Below, piece by piece: positions 15,199-24,144 of a stretch of 64,000 nucleotides of DNA. The translations under genes and the position numbers were made by a program. Under the pieces are notes generated by a model. The model made no database searches. It worked only from the letters and a program-made list of their open reading frames with translations, and was not told the origin of the DNA. Numbering within the stretch: the stretch's first letter is position 1; every line of letters begins with the position of its first letter. Origin of the DNA: Actinoplanes sp040639655 (GTDB lineage: Bacteria > Actinomycetota > Actinomycetes > Mycobacteriales > Micromonosporaceae). Location: NCBI RefSeq assembly GCF_040639655.1, contig NZ_JBFAAI010000006.1, positions 1 through 64,000 on the forward strand, read 5' to 3'.

Positions 15199-16291
15199 GA
15201 TCCAGCACTCCCTCCAATAGGCGAATCTTGCTGTTACGGCAGTGGTTCGTTTCGGTCACGTCGAACCTGCCGTGTTCGAAGTAACGGTTGGCGGCGTGCG
15301 CGCCACCGCAGAAGCCGAAGTAGGGGCAGCTGTCACGGCATGCCTCAATCCCGGCCAGGAACTCGCGGATCCAGGGCGTCCGGTCCGCGCCGGCGAGGAT
15401 CTCCGGCAGTGGCGTGGTCAGTACGTTGCCACTTGCGAAATCGCCGTACCGGGGATCGTGGAAGCCGGCCAGTTCAGGCGAGAGCAGCACGACCGAGCCG
15501 TCGTGGGCGATCGTCGGAATCGGATCCAGCCGCCGGGGCAGCAGTTCGTCGGCGTTGCCGTCCAGAACGGCGGCCGCGTACCGCAGCGTCCACTCCACCT
15601 CGCGCAGGTGGATCCGTGGGTCCCGGCGCCAGGCGGTCACCAGCTCGGCCCAGAAGGCGCTCACCACGGCCGGATCATGGCTGTTCAACCGGGTGTTGAC
15701 GCCCTCGAGTTCCTCGAGGTTGATGCCGAGCACCTCACAGCCCAGCCCGAGGAAGTAGTCGTACAGCTCGGTAGCGACGCCCGGGCCCGGATCACCGACC
15801 ACGCAGAGGGTGGAGAACGGGATGCCGTGCGCCCGCAGCCGCTCGACACCGCGGAGGATCAGGTCGTAGGCGGGCTTCCCGGCCCGGTCCACCCGGTCGT
15901 GGTTCCGGCTGCGCGGACCGTCCACGCTGATGCTGACCCGGACGTCGTGCTCGGTGAAGAACCTGCACCACTCGTCGTCGATCAGCGTCGCGTTGGTCTG
16001 CACGTGGTGCTCCACGGCCGTGCCGAACGGGGCGAACAAGGCGGCCAGGTGGTCCCGGCCGGCGGCGAGCGGTTCACCGCCGTGCCACACCACCGAGAAT
16101 CGGCCGGTACGGGTGAATCCCGCCACCCCGGCGGCGACGGCCTCGGCGACCGCGACCGGCATCTTCCGGTTCTCCCGCCGGAACGGCAGATAGCAGTACT
16201 CACATGCAAGATTGCACAGCGTAGTGGGCTGCATGACGACGTACCCGGGTTCTGCCGAGATGCCCCGCATCCCGCTCCACGCAACCGCCAT
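15167..16291 (-). CDS. Radical SAM/SPASM peptide maturase (putative cyclophane-forming)
   Basis: The 374-residue enzyme has the radical SAM cluster motif CNLACEYC (CxxxCxxC) within the first 35 residues. It also has WHGGEPLAA (SAM-binding GGE), SISVDGPRSRNHDRVD and a C-terminal SPASM region with cysteines in CRDSCPYFGFCGG, and a last NHC. This is the layout of RiPP maturases that bind auxiliary Fe-S clusters. A GGAHAANRYFEHGRFD segment recalls FxsB/GrrM/AmcB-type cyclophane formers. ATG 16291 is preferred; GTG 16315 lacks a ribosome site and ATG 16270 is possible. The only neighbour in the unit is the overlapping precursor; no transporter, protease or recognition-domain gene adjoins. Confidence 0.85.
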   Translation of the reverse strand: MAVAWSGMRGISAEPGYVVMQPTTLCNLACEYCYLPFRRENRKMPVAVAEAVAAGVAGFTRTGRFSVVWHGGEPLAAGRDHLAALFAPFGTAVEHHVQTNATLIDDEWCRFFTEHDVRVSISVDGPRSRNHDRVDRAGKPAYDLILRGVERLRAHGIPFSTLCVVGDPGPGVATELYDYFLGLGCEVLGINLEELEGVNTRLNSHDPAVVSAFWAELVTAWRRDPRIHLREVEWTLRYAAAVLDGNADELLPRRLDPIPTIAHDGSVVLLSPELAGFHDPRYGDFASGNVLTTPLPEILAGADRTPWIREFLAGIEACRDSCPYFGFCGGAHAANRYFEHGRFDVTETNHCRNSKIRLLEGVLDHARDHEATAV

Positions 16292-16439
16292 GTCCCCGCA
16301 CACTCCCGTCGGCACCCGTGACTCAGGTCAGGCTAGGCCTCGCGATCCACAGTCCATGCGAAAGATCCGCATGTGCCGGACATCGACACACGCGGATCAT
16401 TTCACGTTCGGACTATTGCGAACCAGAATCACTTTCCGG

Positions 16440-17591
16440 TCAGCCCCGGGTGTACGACCCCAGCATCTGCACCTCGCCGGAGCCCTCGACGACCTCACCG
16501 ACCTGCCAGGCCTCGACCCCACGGCCGGTCAGGTAGGCCATCGCCCGGTCCGCGTCGTCGGACGAGACGACCGCGAACATGCCGACACCCATGTTGAAGG
16601 TGGCCTCCATCTCCGAGTCCTCGATCCGGCCCTTGGCCTGGATCAGGTCGAAGATCGGCTGCGGGCGCCAGGTCGACCGGTCCACCACGGCGTCCATGGT
16701 GGTGGGGAGAACCCGGTTCAGGTTGCCGGGGATACCTCCGCCGGTCACGTGCGAGAACGCCCGGACGTCGGTCTCCTCGATCAGGCCCAGGCAGTCCTTG
16801 GCGTAGATCTTGGTGGGGGTGAGCAGTTCCTCGCCCAGAGTGCGCTGGGTGCCGAAGTCGTCGACCACGGTGTCCAGGCGCATCCGGCCGGCGCCGAGGA
16901 GCACGTGCCGGACCAGCGAGTAGCCGTTGGAGTGCAGGCCGGACGAGCGCATCGCGATGACCGCGTCGCCCAGCTCGACCCGCTCCTTGCCGAGGATCTC
17001 GCTCTCCTCCACCACACCGACACCGGTGGCGGAGACGTCGTACTCGTCGGGACGCAGAACGCCTGGGTGTTCGGCGGTCTCGCCACCGAGCAGCGCGCAA
17101 CCGGCGTACCGGCAGCCGTCGGCGATACCGGCGCCGATTTCGGCCACCTTGTCCGGGACGACCTCACCGCAGGCGATGTAGTCGAGCAGGAACAGCGGCT
17201 CGGCACCACACGCCACCAGGTCGTCGACGACCATGGCGACCAGGTCGATGCCGATCGTGTCGTGGATGTCGAGCTGCTGCGCGATCACCAGCTTGGTGCC
17301 GACGCCGTCGGTGGACGACGCGAGGATCGGGCTCTTGTACTTGGCGGTGTTCAGCCGGAACAGGCCGGAGAAGCCACCCAGGTCACCGATCACCTCGGGC
17401 CGGGTAGTCTTCCGGACCTTCGACTTGAGCAGCTCGACGGCCCGGTCACCGGCCTCGATGGAGACACCCGCGGCGGCATACGTGGCCGAGCGCTTGCGCG
17501 GTCCGCGTGCTGAGCCGGCCGTCCAAGGCTGACGGTCGCCTCCCTCGGCGCCGTTGGATCCGGCACTGTTGCGCTCGGACACGTGGGTCAC
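16440..17591 (-). CDS. purM: Phosphoribosylformylglycinamidine cyclo-ligase (AIR synthetase)
   Basis: The 383-residue PurM catalyses ATP-dependent ring closure of FGAM to AIR, the fifth step of purine synthesis. Family sequence appears throughout: TYAAAGVSIEAGDRAVE near 37, SSTDGVGTKL (phosphate/Mg loop), DLVAMVVDDLVACGAEPLF, and FSHVTGGGIPGNLNRVLP near the C-terminus. The first 35 residues form a disordered extension usual in actinomycetes. The GTG at 17591 has GGGGAG five bases upstream. It lies 34 bases downstream of purF and is almost surely co-transcribed with it. Confidence 0.96.
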   Translation of the reverse strand: MTHVSERNSAGSNGAEGGDRQPWTAGSARGPRKRSATYAAAGVSIEAGDRAVELLKSKVRKTTRPEVIGDLGGFSGLFRLNTAKYKSPILASSTDGVGTKLVIAQQLDIHDTIGIDLVAMVVDDLVACGAEPLFLLDYIACGEVVPDKVAEIGAGIADGCRYAGCALLGGETAEHPGVLRPDEYDVSATGVGVVEESEILGKERVELGDAVIAMRSSGLHSNGYSLVRHVLLGAGRMRLDTVVDDFGTQRTLGEELLTPTKIYAKDCLGLIEETDVRAFSHVTGGGIPGNLNRVLPTTMDAVVDRSTWRPQPIFDLIQAKGRIEDSEMEATFNMGVGMFAVVSSDDADRAMAYLTGRGVEAWQVGEVVEGSGEVQMLGSYTRG

Positions 17592-17625
17592 GGTTCTCCC
17601 CTTAGCGGTTCTGTATAACTCAAGG

Positions 17626-19236
17626 TCACGGGTGGTGCAGCGCGGTCGCGCCGCCAGGGCTGGCGACCAGCGGCTCCGTTGCCGGACGGTCGTCGGTCGC
17701 GTGCTCGCGGGCCTCGTAGCCGGCCTCGAGGTCGGCTACGGCCGCAGTGGCCGCCTCGGAGGTGGCACCGGGCATCGACGCGCGCCGGCCGACACCCTCC
17801 AGGACGTGCTTGCCGATCAGGTCACCGGCCGGCAGCTCGATCGGGTACTCCCCGTCGAAGCAGGCCATGCAGAGCCGGGACTTCGGCTGCTCGGTCGCCT
17901 GGACCAGGTTGTCGAGCGACACATAACCCAGACTGTCGGCGCCGATCGAGCGGCGGATCCCGTCGAGCTCCAGGCCGTTGGCGATCAGCTCGGCACGGGT
18001 CGCGAAGTCGATGCCGTAGAAGCACGGCCACTTCACCGGCGGTGACGAGATCCGGACATGGATCTCCAGCGCGCCGGCCTCGCGCAGCATGCGGATCTGG
18101 GCACGCTGGGTGTTGCCGCGGACGATCGAGTCGTCGATCACGACGATCCGCTTGCCGCGGACCACCTCGCGCAGCGGGTTCAGCTTCAGCCGGATGCCGA
18201 GCTGACGGATGGTCTGCGACGGCTGGATGAAGGTGCGGCCGACATAGGCGTTCTTCATGAAGCCGGCGCTGTACGGAATACCGGACGCCTCGGCGTAACC
18301 GATCGCGGCCGGGATGCCCGACTCCGGCACACCGATCACCAGGTCCGCCTCGACCGGGTGCTCCTTGGCCAGCTTGCGGCCCACCTCGACACGCGCCGAG
18401 TAGACGTTGCGGCCGGCGATCGTGGTGTCCGGACGGGCCAGGTAGACGTACTCGAAGAGGCAGCCCTTGGGTTCGGGTGCGGCGAAGCGGCTGGACCGCA
18501 GGCCGTGCTCGTCGATCGCGATGATCTCGCCGGGCTCGACCTCGCGGACGAAGCTGGCACCGGTGATGTCCAGTGCGGCGGTCTCGCTGGCGACCACCCA
18601 GCCACGCTCCATCCGGCCCAGCACGAGCGGGCGGACACCCTGGGCGTCACGGGCGGCGTAGAGGGTGTGCTCGTCCATGAAGACGAAGCTGAAGGCACCC
18701 CGCAGGGTCGGCAGCAGTTCCATCGCGGCAGCCTCGACCGAGAGGTCCGGGCGGCCGGCCAGCAGCGTGGTGACCAGGGCGGTGTCGGAGGTGGAGTCAC
18801 CCACCTCGAGGCCGCGGTCGGCGACCTCCTTCGCCAGCTCGGCGGTGTTGACCAGGTTGCCGTTGTGCGCCAGCGCGATGGTCGTACCGGCCGGGGTGGC
18901 GCGGATGGTGGGCTGGGCGTTCTCCCAGTTGGAGCCACCGGTGGTGGAGTACCGCGCGTGGCCGATCGCCAGGTGGCCGCGGAGGCTCGCGAGCGTCGGC
19001 TCGTCGAACACCTGCGAGACCAGGCCGATGTCCTTGTAGACCACCACGCCGGACCCGTCGCTCACCGCGATCCCGGCGGCTTCCTGCCCGCGGTGCTGCA
19101 GTGCGTAGAGGCCGAAGTAGGTGAGTTTGGCGACCTCTTCCTCGGGGGCCCAGACGCCGAAGACGCCGCAGGCATCCTGGGGGCCGCGCTCCTGGGGGTC
19201 GAGATCGTCGGTCAAACGGCCGTCGCCTCGGGGCAC
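17626..19236 (-). CDS. purF: Amidophosphoribosyltransferase (PurF)
   Basis: The 536-residue enzyme makes phosphoribosylamine from PRPP and glutamine, the committed purine step. A propeptide of about 22 residues precedes the catalytic Cys of ACGVFG, which is exposed by self-cleavage in the B. subtilis-type enzymes. The glutaminase domain contains YALQHRGQEAAGI and HNGNLVN. The PRPP loop is IVVIDDSIVRGNT. Late cysteines in RLCMACFDGEYP suggest the [4Fe-4S] cluster form. The C-terminal 60 residues are low in conservation. The GTG start at 19236 has GAGGGAG upstream. Confidence 0.96.
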   Translation of the reverse strand: MPRGDGRLTDDLDPQERGPQDACGVFGVWAPEEEVAKLTYFGLYALQHRGQEAAGIAVSDGSGVVVYKDIGLVSQVFDEPTLASLRGHLAIGHARYSTTGGSNWENAQPTIRATPAGTTIALAHNGNLVNTAELAKEVADRGLEVGDSTSDTALVTTLLAGRPDLSVEAAAMELLPTLRGAFSFVFMDEHTLYAARDAQGVRPLVLGRMERGWVVASETAALDITGASFVREVEPGEIIAIDEHGLRSSRFAAPEPKGCLFEYVYLARPDTTIAGRNVYSARVEVGRKLAKEHPVEADLVIGVPESGIPAAIGYAEASGIPYSAGFMKNAYVGRTFIQPSQTIRQLGIRLKLNPLREVVRGKRIVVIDDSIVRGNTQRAQIRMLREAGALEIHVRISSPPVKWPCFYGIDFATRAELIANGLELDGIRRSIGADSLGYVSLDNLVQATEQPKSRLCMACFDGEYPIELPAGDLIGKHVLEGVGRRASMPGATSEAATAAVADLEAGYEAREHATDDRPATEPLVASPGGATALHHP

Positions 19237-19336
19237 CTGCTCGCTCCCTCATGTCGGGGTCTGCACGGACCGCGAACTCGCTGGTCCGTCCGACCGACCA
19301 GTGTACGCGAGCCCGGCGGAAGGGCACCCGGGCTCG

Positions 19337-19696
19337 TCAGCCGGAGAGCGGCAGGTACTCGGTGATGTCCGTCCGGATCCCACTGGCCCGGAGACGACCG
19401 TCACGCATCGCGTCGTCCCACCCGATCCGGCCGGTGGCCACGAGCAGCCAGGTCTTCGGATCCGTTTCGACCACATTGGGCGGTGTGCCGCGGGTGTGCC
19501 GCGGTCCGGCGACGCACTGAATCGCACCGAAAGGTGGAACTCGTACCTCCACCGAACGGCCAGGCGCTCGCCGGGACAACTCGGTCAGTAGTGCTCGCAC
19601 GGCGTCACGCAGCACCGCACGGTCGGGCTCGACACCCCGGTCAAGCGCGTCCAACGCCTCGGCCACCGACTCAGATTTACTGTGCGCAGGAGACAT
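19337..19696 (-). CDS. Sterol-carrier-family (SCP2-like) small protein beside purF
   Basis: The 119-residue protein has a helical N-terminus (SESVAEALDALDRGVEPDR) and a lipid-carrier-like sheet (SVEVRVPPFGAIQCV, TWLLVATGRIGWDDAMRDGRL). Actinobacterial genomes commonly carry such a sterol carrier family protein next to purF; the link is unexplained. ATG 19696 is the start; upstream sequence in this frame is antisense to the next gene. The TGRIxWxDAxRDGRLxASG-type ending is the most recognisable part. Ligand unknown. Confidence 0.7.
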   Translation of the reverse strand: MSPAHSKSESVAEALDALDRGVEPDRAVLRDAVRALLTELSRRAPGRSVEVRVPPFGAIQCVAGPRHTRGTPPNVVETDPKTWLLVATGRIGWDDAMRDGRLRASGIRTDITEYLPLSG

Positions 19697-19850
19697 GTCG
19701 GGACGATACGACCCGAGTTGAGGAGAACGGCACACCGCCCTGGGTCGCGTAAGTGACATACGACAAGGCATAGTTGCCGACGGTGTACACGTCGTGGGAT
19801 CCACCGGACATCGAAGGAACCGGGGACCGCGCGACCGGAAGGCGGTGGAC

Positions 19851-21608
19851 GTGACAACGCACCTACGAGCCCGGACGGCCCAGGCCGGTGCGTTCCTGGC
19901 ACTGGTACTCGGGGTATTGACCGGCGTACAAGCTCCAGCCCTGGCTGACGACCCGACCGTGAACATCGAGCGGGTGTCGCCGACGACCGTAGCCTCCGGC
20001 GCTACTGTAACCATGAAGTTTACCGTCAGTGACCCCGGGCCCGGTGAAGGGGGCGGGGAACCGCAGCTGGACATCACCGTCAGCGGGATGAACTGCGGTT
20101 GCGACTCGCGCGAGCGGATCGACGGGAACAGAACCTTCGACGTGACCCTCACCGCCCCGAACGTGGCCGCCGGACAGAAGCGGGACGTCACGATCACCGT
20201 CAGTGCCAAGCGGGCCAACGGTGACTCCGCCGAGGACACCGAGCGCGTGACGGTCGAGGGCCCGGCCGCTCCGACGACCGTGCGGCTGGTCACCGGACGG
20301 ATCAAGGACGACAGCGGCGCCCGGGTCTCCGGCGTCAAGGTCGTGATGAAGGACTCGGCGGGTCACTCCTACTCCGCCACCACCGACGGCGGCGGCGGCT
20401 ACACCTTCGCCTCGTCGGACGCCCAGCCGATCGCGGCCGGCAGCATCCAGATCGCCGCGGCCAAGGACGGCTACGAGGCCGCGAACGTGAGCGTGCAGGG
20501 CGCCGCCGGCCGGACCGTCAACGTCCCGCTCACCCTCAAGAAGACCGCTGCGGCGACCTCGCCGACGCCGTCCGCCAGTGCCTCCACCAGCGTCGCGGCC
20601 ACCGAGCCGGCCGACGAGGAGGAGCCCGCCGACGAGGAGACTCAGGGCGTCAACCTGGGTGCGGACACCGACGAGGCCGCAAGCACGAGCGACGACGAGG
20701 GCACCAACTGGTTGCTAATCGCGATGGGCGGCCTGCTCGTGGCGGCCGGTATCGGCGCGATGGTGCTGGTCATGATGCGCCGCAAGCGGGCCGAGGAGCT
20801 GAGCTCGGACACCGGTCTCGGCACGGCGGTCCCGGCGGCTGCCGGCGGCTTCGACTCCACCCGGGTGGTGGCTCCGGTCGGTGCCGGCCGCGGTGGTGAC
20901 GCCACGATGATCGCTCCTGCCGCCGGTATGGGTGGCGGACTCCCCGCCGGTCTGGCCGACGCTCCCACGATGATCCACCGGCCGGTCGAGGACGAGTTCC
21001 CGGACCCGTACGGCGCTCCGCTGCCCCCGGGCGGTGGCTACGGCGGCGGGAACCAGTGGGAGGACCCGCAGCAGGGTGGCGGCAACTACGGCGGCGGTGG
21101 CAACTACGGGGCCACGCAGACGTACGGGCAGCAGCCGGGCGGCGGGAACTACGGCGCCCAGGCCGGTCCGCAGCGCTACGACGAGCACACCAACATGTAC
21201 CAGCCCGAGCAGCCGCAGCAGCCCGCGCAGCCGCAGCGCTACGACGAGCACACCAGCATGTACCAGCCGGAGCAGGGCGCCAACTACGGCGGCGGCTACG
21301 ACCAGGCCGGATACGACCAGCAGCAGGGTGGCTACGACCAGGGCTGGAACGGTCAGGACGCCGGCGGCTACGGCCCGCAGGGTGGTTACGACCAGGGCGG
21401 CTACCCCCCGCAGGGCGGTAACTACGGCGGCGGCTACGACCAGGCCGGATACGACCAGCAGCAGGCTGGCTACCCCCAGCAGGGCGGTAACTACGGTGGC
21501 GGCTACGAGCAGCAGCAGCCGCCGCCGCCGGGCGGTTACCCGCAGCAGGGTGGCGGCGCCTATGGCAACAACCCCCAGCGCCCGAACCGGGACTGGACGG
21601 ACGACTGA
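19851..21608 (+). CDS. Single-pass membrane protein: Ig-like and CarboxypepD_reg domains outside, prion-like tail inside
   Basis: The 585-residue protein starts at GTG 19851 (GGAAGG upstream). Its parts are a signal peptide to about 32 (ending PALADD), an Ig-like domain at about 33-140, a carboxypeptidase-regulatory-like domain at about 146-226 (VTGRIKDDSGARVSGVKV), an acidic Ser/Thr linker, and a membrane helix at about 285-306 followed by RRKR. A cytoplasmic tail of about 270 residues follows, first with repeated T-M/R/N-I/V/Y-x-P motifs (STRVVAP, ATMIAP, PTMIHRP, TNMYQP, TSMYQP), then Gly/Gln/Tyr/Asn-rich prion-like repeats (GGYDQAGYDQQQ). It could link envelope sensing to FHA or kinase proteins; function unproven. 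A very strong terminator follows. Confidence 0.8.
   Translation: MTTHLRARTAQAGAFLALVLGVLTGVQAPALADDPTVNIERVSPTTVASGATVTMKFTVSDPGPGEGGGEPQLDITVSGMNCGCDSRERIDGNRTFDVTLTAPNVAAGQKRDVTITVSAKRANGDSAEDTERVTVEGPAAPTTVRLVTGRIKDDSGARVSGVKVVMKDSAGHSYSATTDGGGGYTFASSDAQPIAAGSIQIAAAKDGYEAANVSVQGAAGRTVNVPLTLKKTAAATSPTPSASASTSVAATEPADEEEPADEETQGVNLGADTDEAASTSDDEGTNWLLIAMGGLLVAAGIGAMVLVMMRRKRAEELSSDTGLGTAVPAAAGGFDSTRVVAPVGAGRGGDATMIAPAAGMGGGLPAGLADAPTMIHRPVEDEFPDPYGAPLPPGGGYGGGNQWEDPQQGGGNYGGGGNYGATQTYGQQPGGGNYGAQAGPQRYDEHTNMYQPEQPQQPAQPQRYDEHTSMYQPEQGANYGGGYDQAGYDQQQGGYDQGWNGQDAGGYGPQGGYDQGGYPPQGGNYGGGYDQAGYDQQQAGYPQQGGNYGGGYEQQQPPPPGGYPQQGGGAYGNNPQRPNRDWTDD
21171..21464 (+). repeat. Internal DNA repeats encoding the low-complexity tail
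   Basis: A 45-bp unit occurs identically at 21282-21326 and 21420-21464. A 42-bp unit (QRYDEHTxMYQPEQ) occurs nearly identically at 21171-21212 and 21234-21275. Both are in-frame multiples of three, so recombination between them would shorten or lengthen the tail. Confidence 0.85.
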
Positions 21609-21617
21609 CGTAACGGC

Positions 21618-21662
21618 ATATGAAGAGGGCCCCGCGCGATTCGCGCGGGGCCCTCTTCATAT
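21618..21662. terminator. Very long (about 21-bp) perfect hairpin, bidirectional
   Basis: From ATATGAAGAGGGCCCCGCGC (21618 onward) the sequence folds back perfectly on GCGCGGGGCCCTCTTCATAT (ending 21662) with a loop of about three bases. It lies ten bases after the + strand stop and seven before the purL stop, so it serves both convergent units. Confidence 0.9.
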
Positions 21663-21669
21663 CTGCTGA

Positions 21670-24144
21670 TCAGGCGTCGGCAGGCGGGGCGATCGGCCCA
21701 CCCGGAGCCTGCGGGCTCAGTTCCAGCGTCACCGAGCGGACCTCGCCGGACGTTACCGGAGCGGCCTCCTCCTCGCCGGCGTGCCGGTTCACCAGTTCGG
21801 CAGTGCCGCCGAACAGGTTGCGCAGCGTCGCCGACCAAACCTCACGCAGCTCGTCCAGCGGGATGGTGAACTGGCCTTCCACCTGCAGTGCCGCCTCCTC
21901 GGAGGTGACACCGAGCGGGGTGACCGGAACACCGTGCTCGGCCGCGAGGGCAAGGAACGCCTTGTCGTGGCCGCGCGGCACGGCCACCAGTGCACGGCCG
22001 GCCGACTCGCTGAACAGGTGGACGAACGGCGAGTTGCCGTCCTCCGGGAAGGTCACCTTCGCGCCGACACCGTGGCGCAGCGTGCTTTCCACAAGCACCT
22101 GGGCCAGGCCGCCGTCGGAGAGGTCGTGCGCCGCGCTGACCAGGCCGGACTTCGACGCCTGGATCATCACCTTGCCGAGCGCCTGCTCCGCCGCGAGGTC
22201 GGCCTTCGGCGGGCGTCCGCCGAGGTGCCCGTGGGTCACCCAGGCCCACTCCGAGCCGGAGAGCTCCACGCGGGTCTCGCCGAGCAGGAAGAGCAGGTCG
22301 CCACCGGCCTTGGCCGGCCGCGGGAAGCCCATCGGGACGCGGCGGGCCACGTCGTCGAAGACGCCGAGCACGCCGACCACCGGGGTCGGGTGAATCGCGG
22401 CGGCGCCGGTCTGGTTGTAGAAGCTGACGTTGCCGCCGGTCACCGGGGTGCCCAGCTGCAGGCAGCCGTCGGCGAGACCACGGGTGGCCTCGGCGAACTG
22501 CCACATCACGTGCGGGTCCTCGGGCGAGCCGAAGTTGAGGCAGTCGGTGACCGCGACCGGCTCGGCGCCGGTGACGGCGACGTTCCGGTACGCCTCGGCG
22601 AGCGCGAGCTTGGCACCCTCGTACGGGTCGAGGCGGGCGAACCGCCCGTTCCCGTCGACGGACAGCGCCACCCCGAGGCCGGTCTCCTCGTCGATCCGCA
22701 GCACGCCGGAGTCCTCCGGCTGGGCCATGATCGTGTTGCCGAGGACGTACCGGTCGTACTGCTCGGTGACCCAGGTCTTGTCGCACAGGTTCGGCGACGC
22801 GGCCATGCGCAGCAGGGTGGCCCGCAGTTCGTCGCCGGTGCTGGGACGCGGCAGCGTCTCGGCCCGGTCGGCCTGCAGCAGCATCACGTCGTTCGGCTCC
22901 CGGAACGGCCGGTTGTAGACCGGGCCGTCGTCGGCGAGCGAGCCCGGCGGCACGTCGACGACGACGTGGTCGTTCCAGGTGATCAGGAGGCGGCCCGGGG
23001 TGCCGTCCGCGGCGGCCGCGGTGACCTCGCCGATGGCGGTGGCCCAGACGCCCCACTTCTCGGCGACCTTCAGCACGGCGTCGAGGTTCTCCGGCGTGAC
23101 GATCAGGAGCATGCGCTCCTGCGACTCGCTGGCCAGGATCTCGGTCGGCGACATCGAGGCCTCACGCAGCGGAACCCGCTCGAGCCAGACCCGCATGCCG
23201 GTGCCGGCCGCCGCGGCGGTCTCGGTCAGCGCGCAGGTGAGGCCGGCGCCGCCGAGGTCCTGAATGCCGGAGACGAGTCCGGCGTCGTAGAGCTCGAGGC
23301 AGCTCTCGATCAGCAGCTTCTCCATGAACGGGTCGCCGACCTGCACCGACGGGCGGCGCTGTTCGGCTTCCTCGTCGAAGGTGGCCGACGCCAGCACGGA
23401 GACACCACCGATGCCGTCCCGGCCGGTCCGCGCACCGAGCAGCACGACGATGTTGCCGGTGCCGGTGGCTTCCTTCTTCTGCAGCCGCTCGACCGGCAGG
23501 ACGCCGATGCTGAGCGCGTTGACGAGCGGGTTGCCCTGGTAGCACGGGTCGAAGACGATCTCGCCACCGATGTTCGGCAGGCCGAGGCAGTTGCCGTACC
23601 CGCCGATGCCGGCCACGACGCCGGGCAGCACCCGGGCGGTGTCGGGGTGGTCGGCCGCGCCGAAGCGCAGCGGGTCCATCACGGCGATCGGTCGCGCGCC
23701 CATGGCCAGGATGTCGCGGACGATGCCGCCGACCCCGGTCGCCGCACCCTGGTAGGGCTCGACGTAGCTGGGGTGGTTGTGCGACTCGACCTTGAAGGTG
23801 ACCGCGATCTTGTCGGAGATCTGCACCACACCGGCGTTCTCACCGATACCGGCGAGCATCCGTACGCTCTGCGGGGCCTTCTCGCTGAACTGCTTCAGGT
23901 GCACCTTGCTCGACTTGTACGAGCAGTGCTCACTCCACATGATCGAGTACATCGCCAGCTCGGAGGCGGTCGGCCGGCGACCGAGGATCTCGCGGATCTT
24001 GGCGTACTCGTCGTCCTTCAGGCCGAGATCGGCGAAGGGCTGCAACTCGTCCGGAGACTTCTCCGCCCGCTCGACGGTGTCGGGCTCGTCGGAGCCGGTG
24101 GCGAGCACGTCGGTCGCAGCGAAGCCACTCTGCTGCGTCGTCAC
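21670..24144 (-). CDS. purL: FGAM synthase, synthetase subunit PurL
   Basis: The 824-residue enzyme of the small (Bacillus/actinobacterial) type converts FGAR to FGAM with ATP, using ammonia delivered by PurQ. Family sequence includes ELAMYSIMWSEHCSYKSSK near 60, VTFKVESHNHPSYVEPYQGA near 110, GGVSVLASATFDE and, late, GNVSFYNQTG. The first 40 residues are a variable extension. It overlaps purQ by four bases and completes the purS-purQ-purL operon. A long hairpin terminates the operon. Confidence 0.97.
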   Translation of the reverse strand: MTTQQSGFAATDVLATGSDEPDTVERAEKSPDELQPFADLGLKDDEYAKIREILGRRPTASELAMYSIMWSEHCSYKSSKVHLKQFSEKAPQSVRMLAGIGENAGVVQISDKIAVTFKVESHNHPSYVEPYQGAATGVGGIVRDILAMGARPIAVMDPLRFGAADHPDTARVLPGVVAGIGGYGNCLGLPNIGGEIVFDPCYQGNPLVNALSIGVLPVERLQKKEATGTGNIVVLLGARTGRDGIGGVSVLASATFDEEAEQRRPSVQVGDPFMEKLLIESCLELYDAGLVSGIQDLGGAGLTCALTETAAAAGTGMRVWLERVPLREASMSPTEILASESQERMLLIVTPENLDAVLKVAEKWGVWATAIGEVTAAAADGTPGRLLITWNDHVVVDVPPGSLADDGPVYNRPFREPNDVMLLQADRAETLPRPSTGDELRATLLRMAASPNLCDKTWVTEQYDRYVLGNTIMAQPEDSGVLRIDEETGLGVALSVDGNGRFARLDPYEGAKLALAEAYRNVAVTGAEPVAVTDCLNFGSPEDPHVMWQFAEATRGLADGCLQLGTPVTGGNVSFYNQTGAAAIHPTPVVGVLGVFDDVARRVPMGFPRPAKAGGDLLFLLGETRVELSGSEWAWVTHGHLGGRPPKADLAAEQALGKVMIQASKSGLVSAAHDLSDGGLAQVLVESTLRHGVGAKVTFPEDGNSPFVHLFSESAGRALVAVPRGHDKAFLALAAEHGVPVTPLGVTSEEAALQVEGQFTIPLDELREVWSATLRNLFGGTAELVNRHAGEEEAAPVTSGEVRSVTLELSPQAPGGPIAPPADA

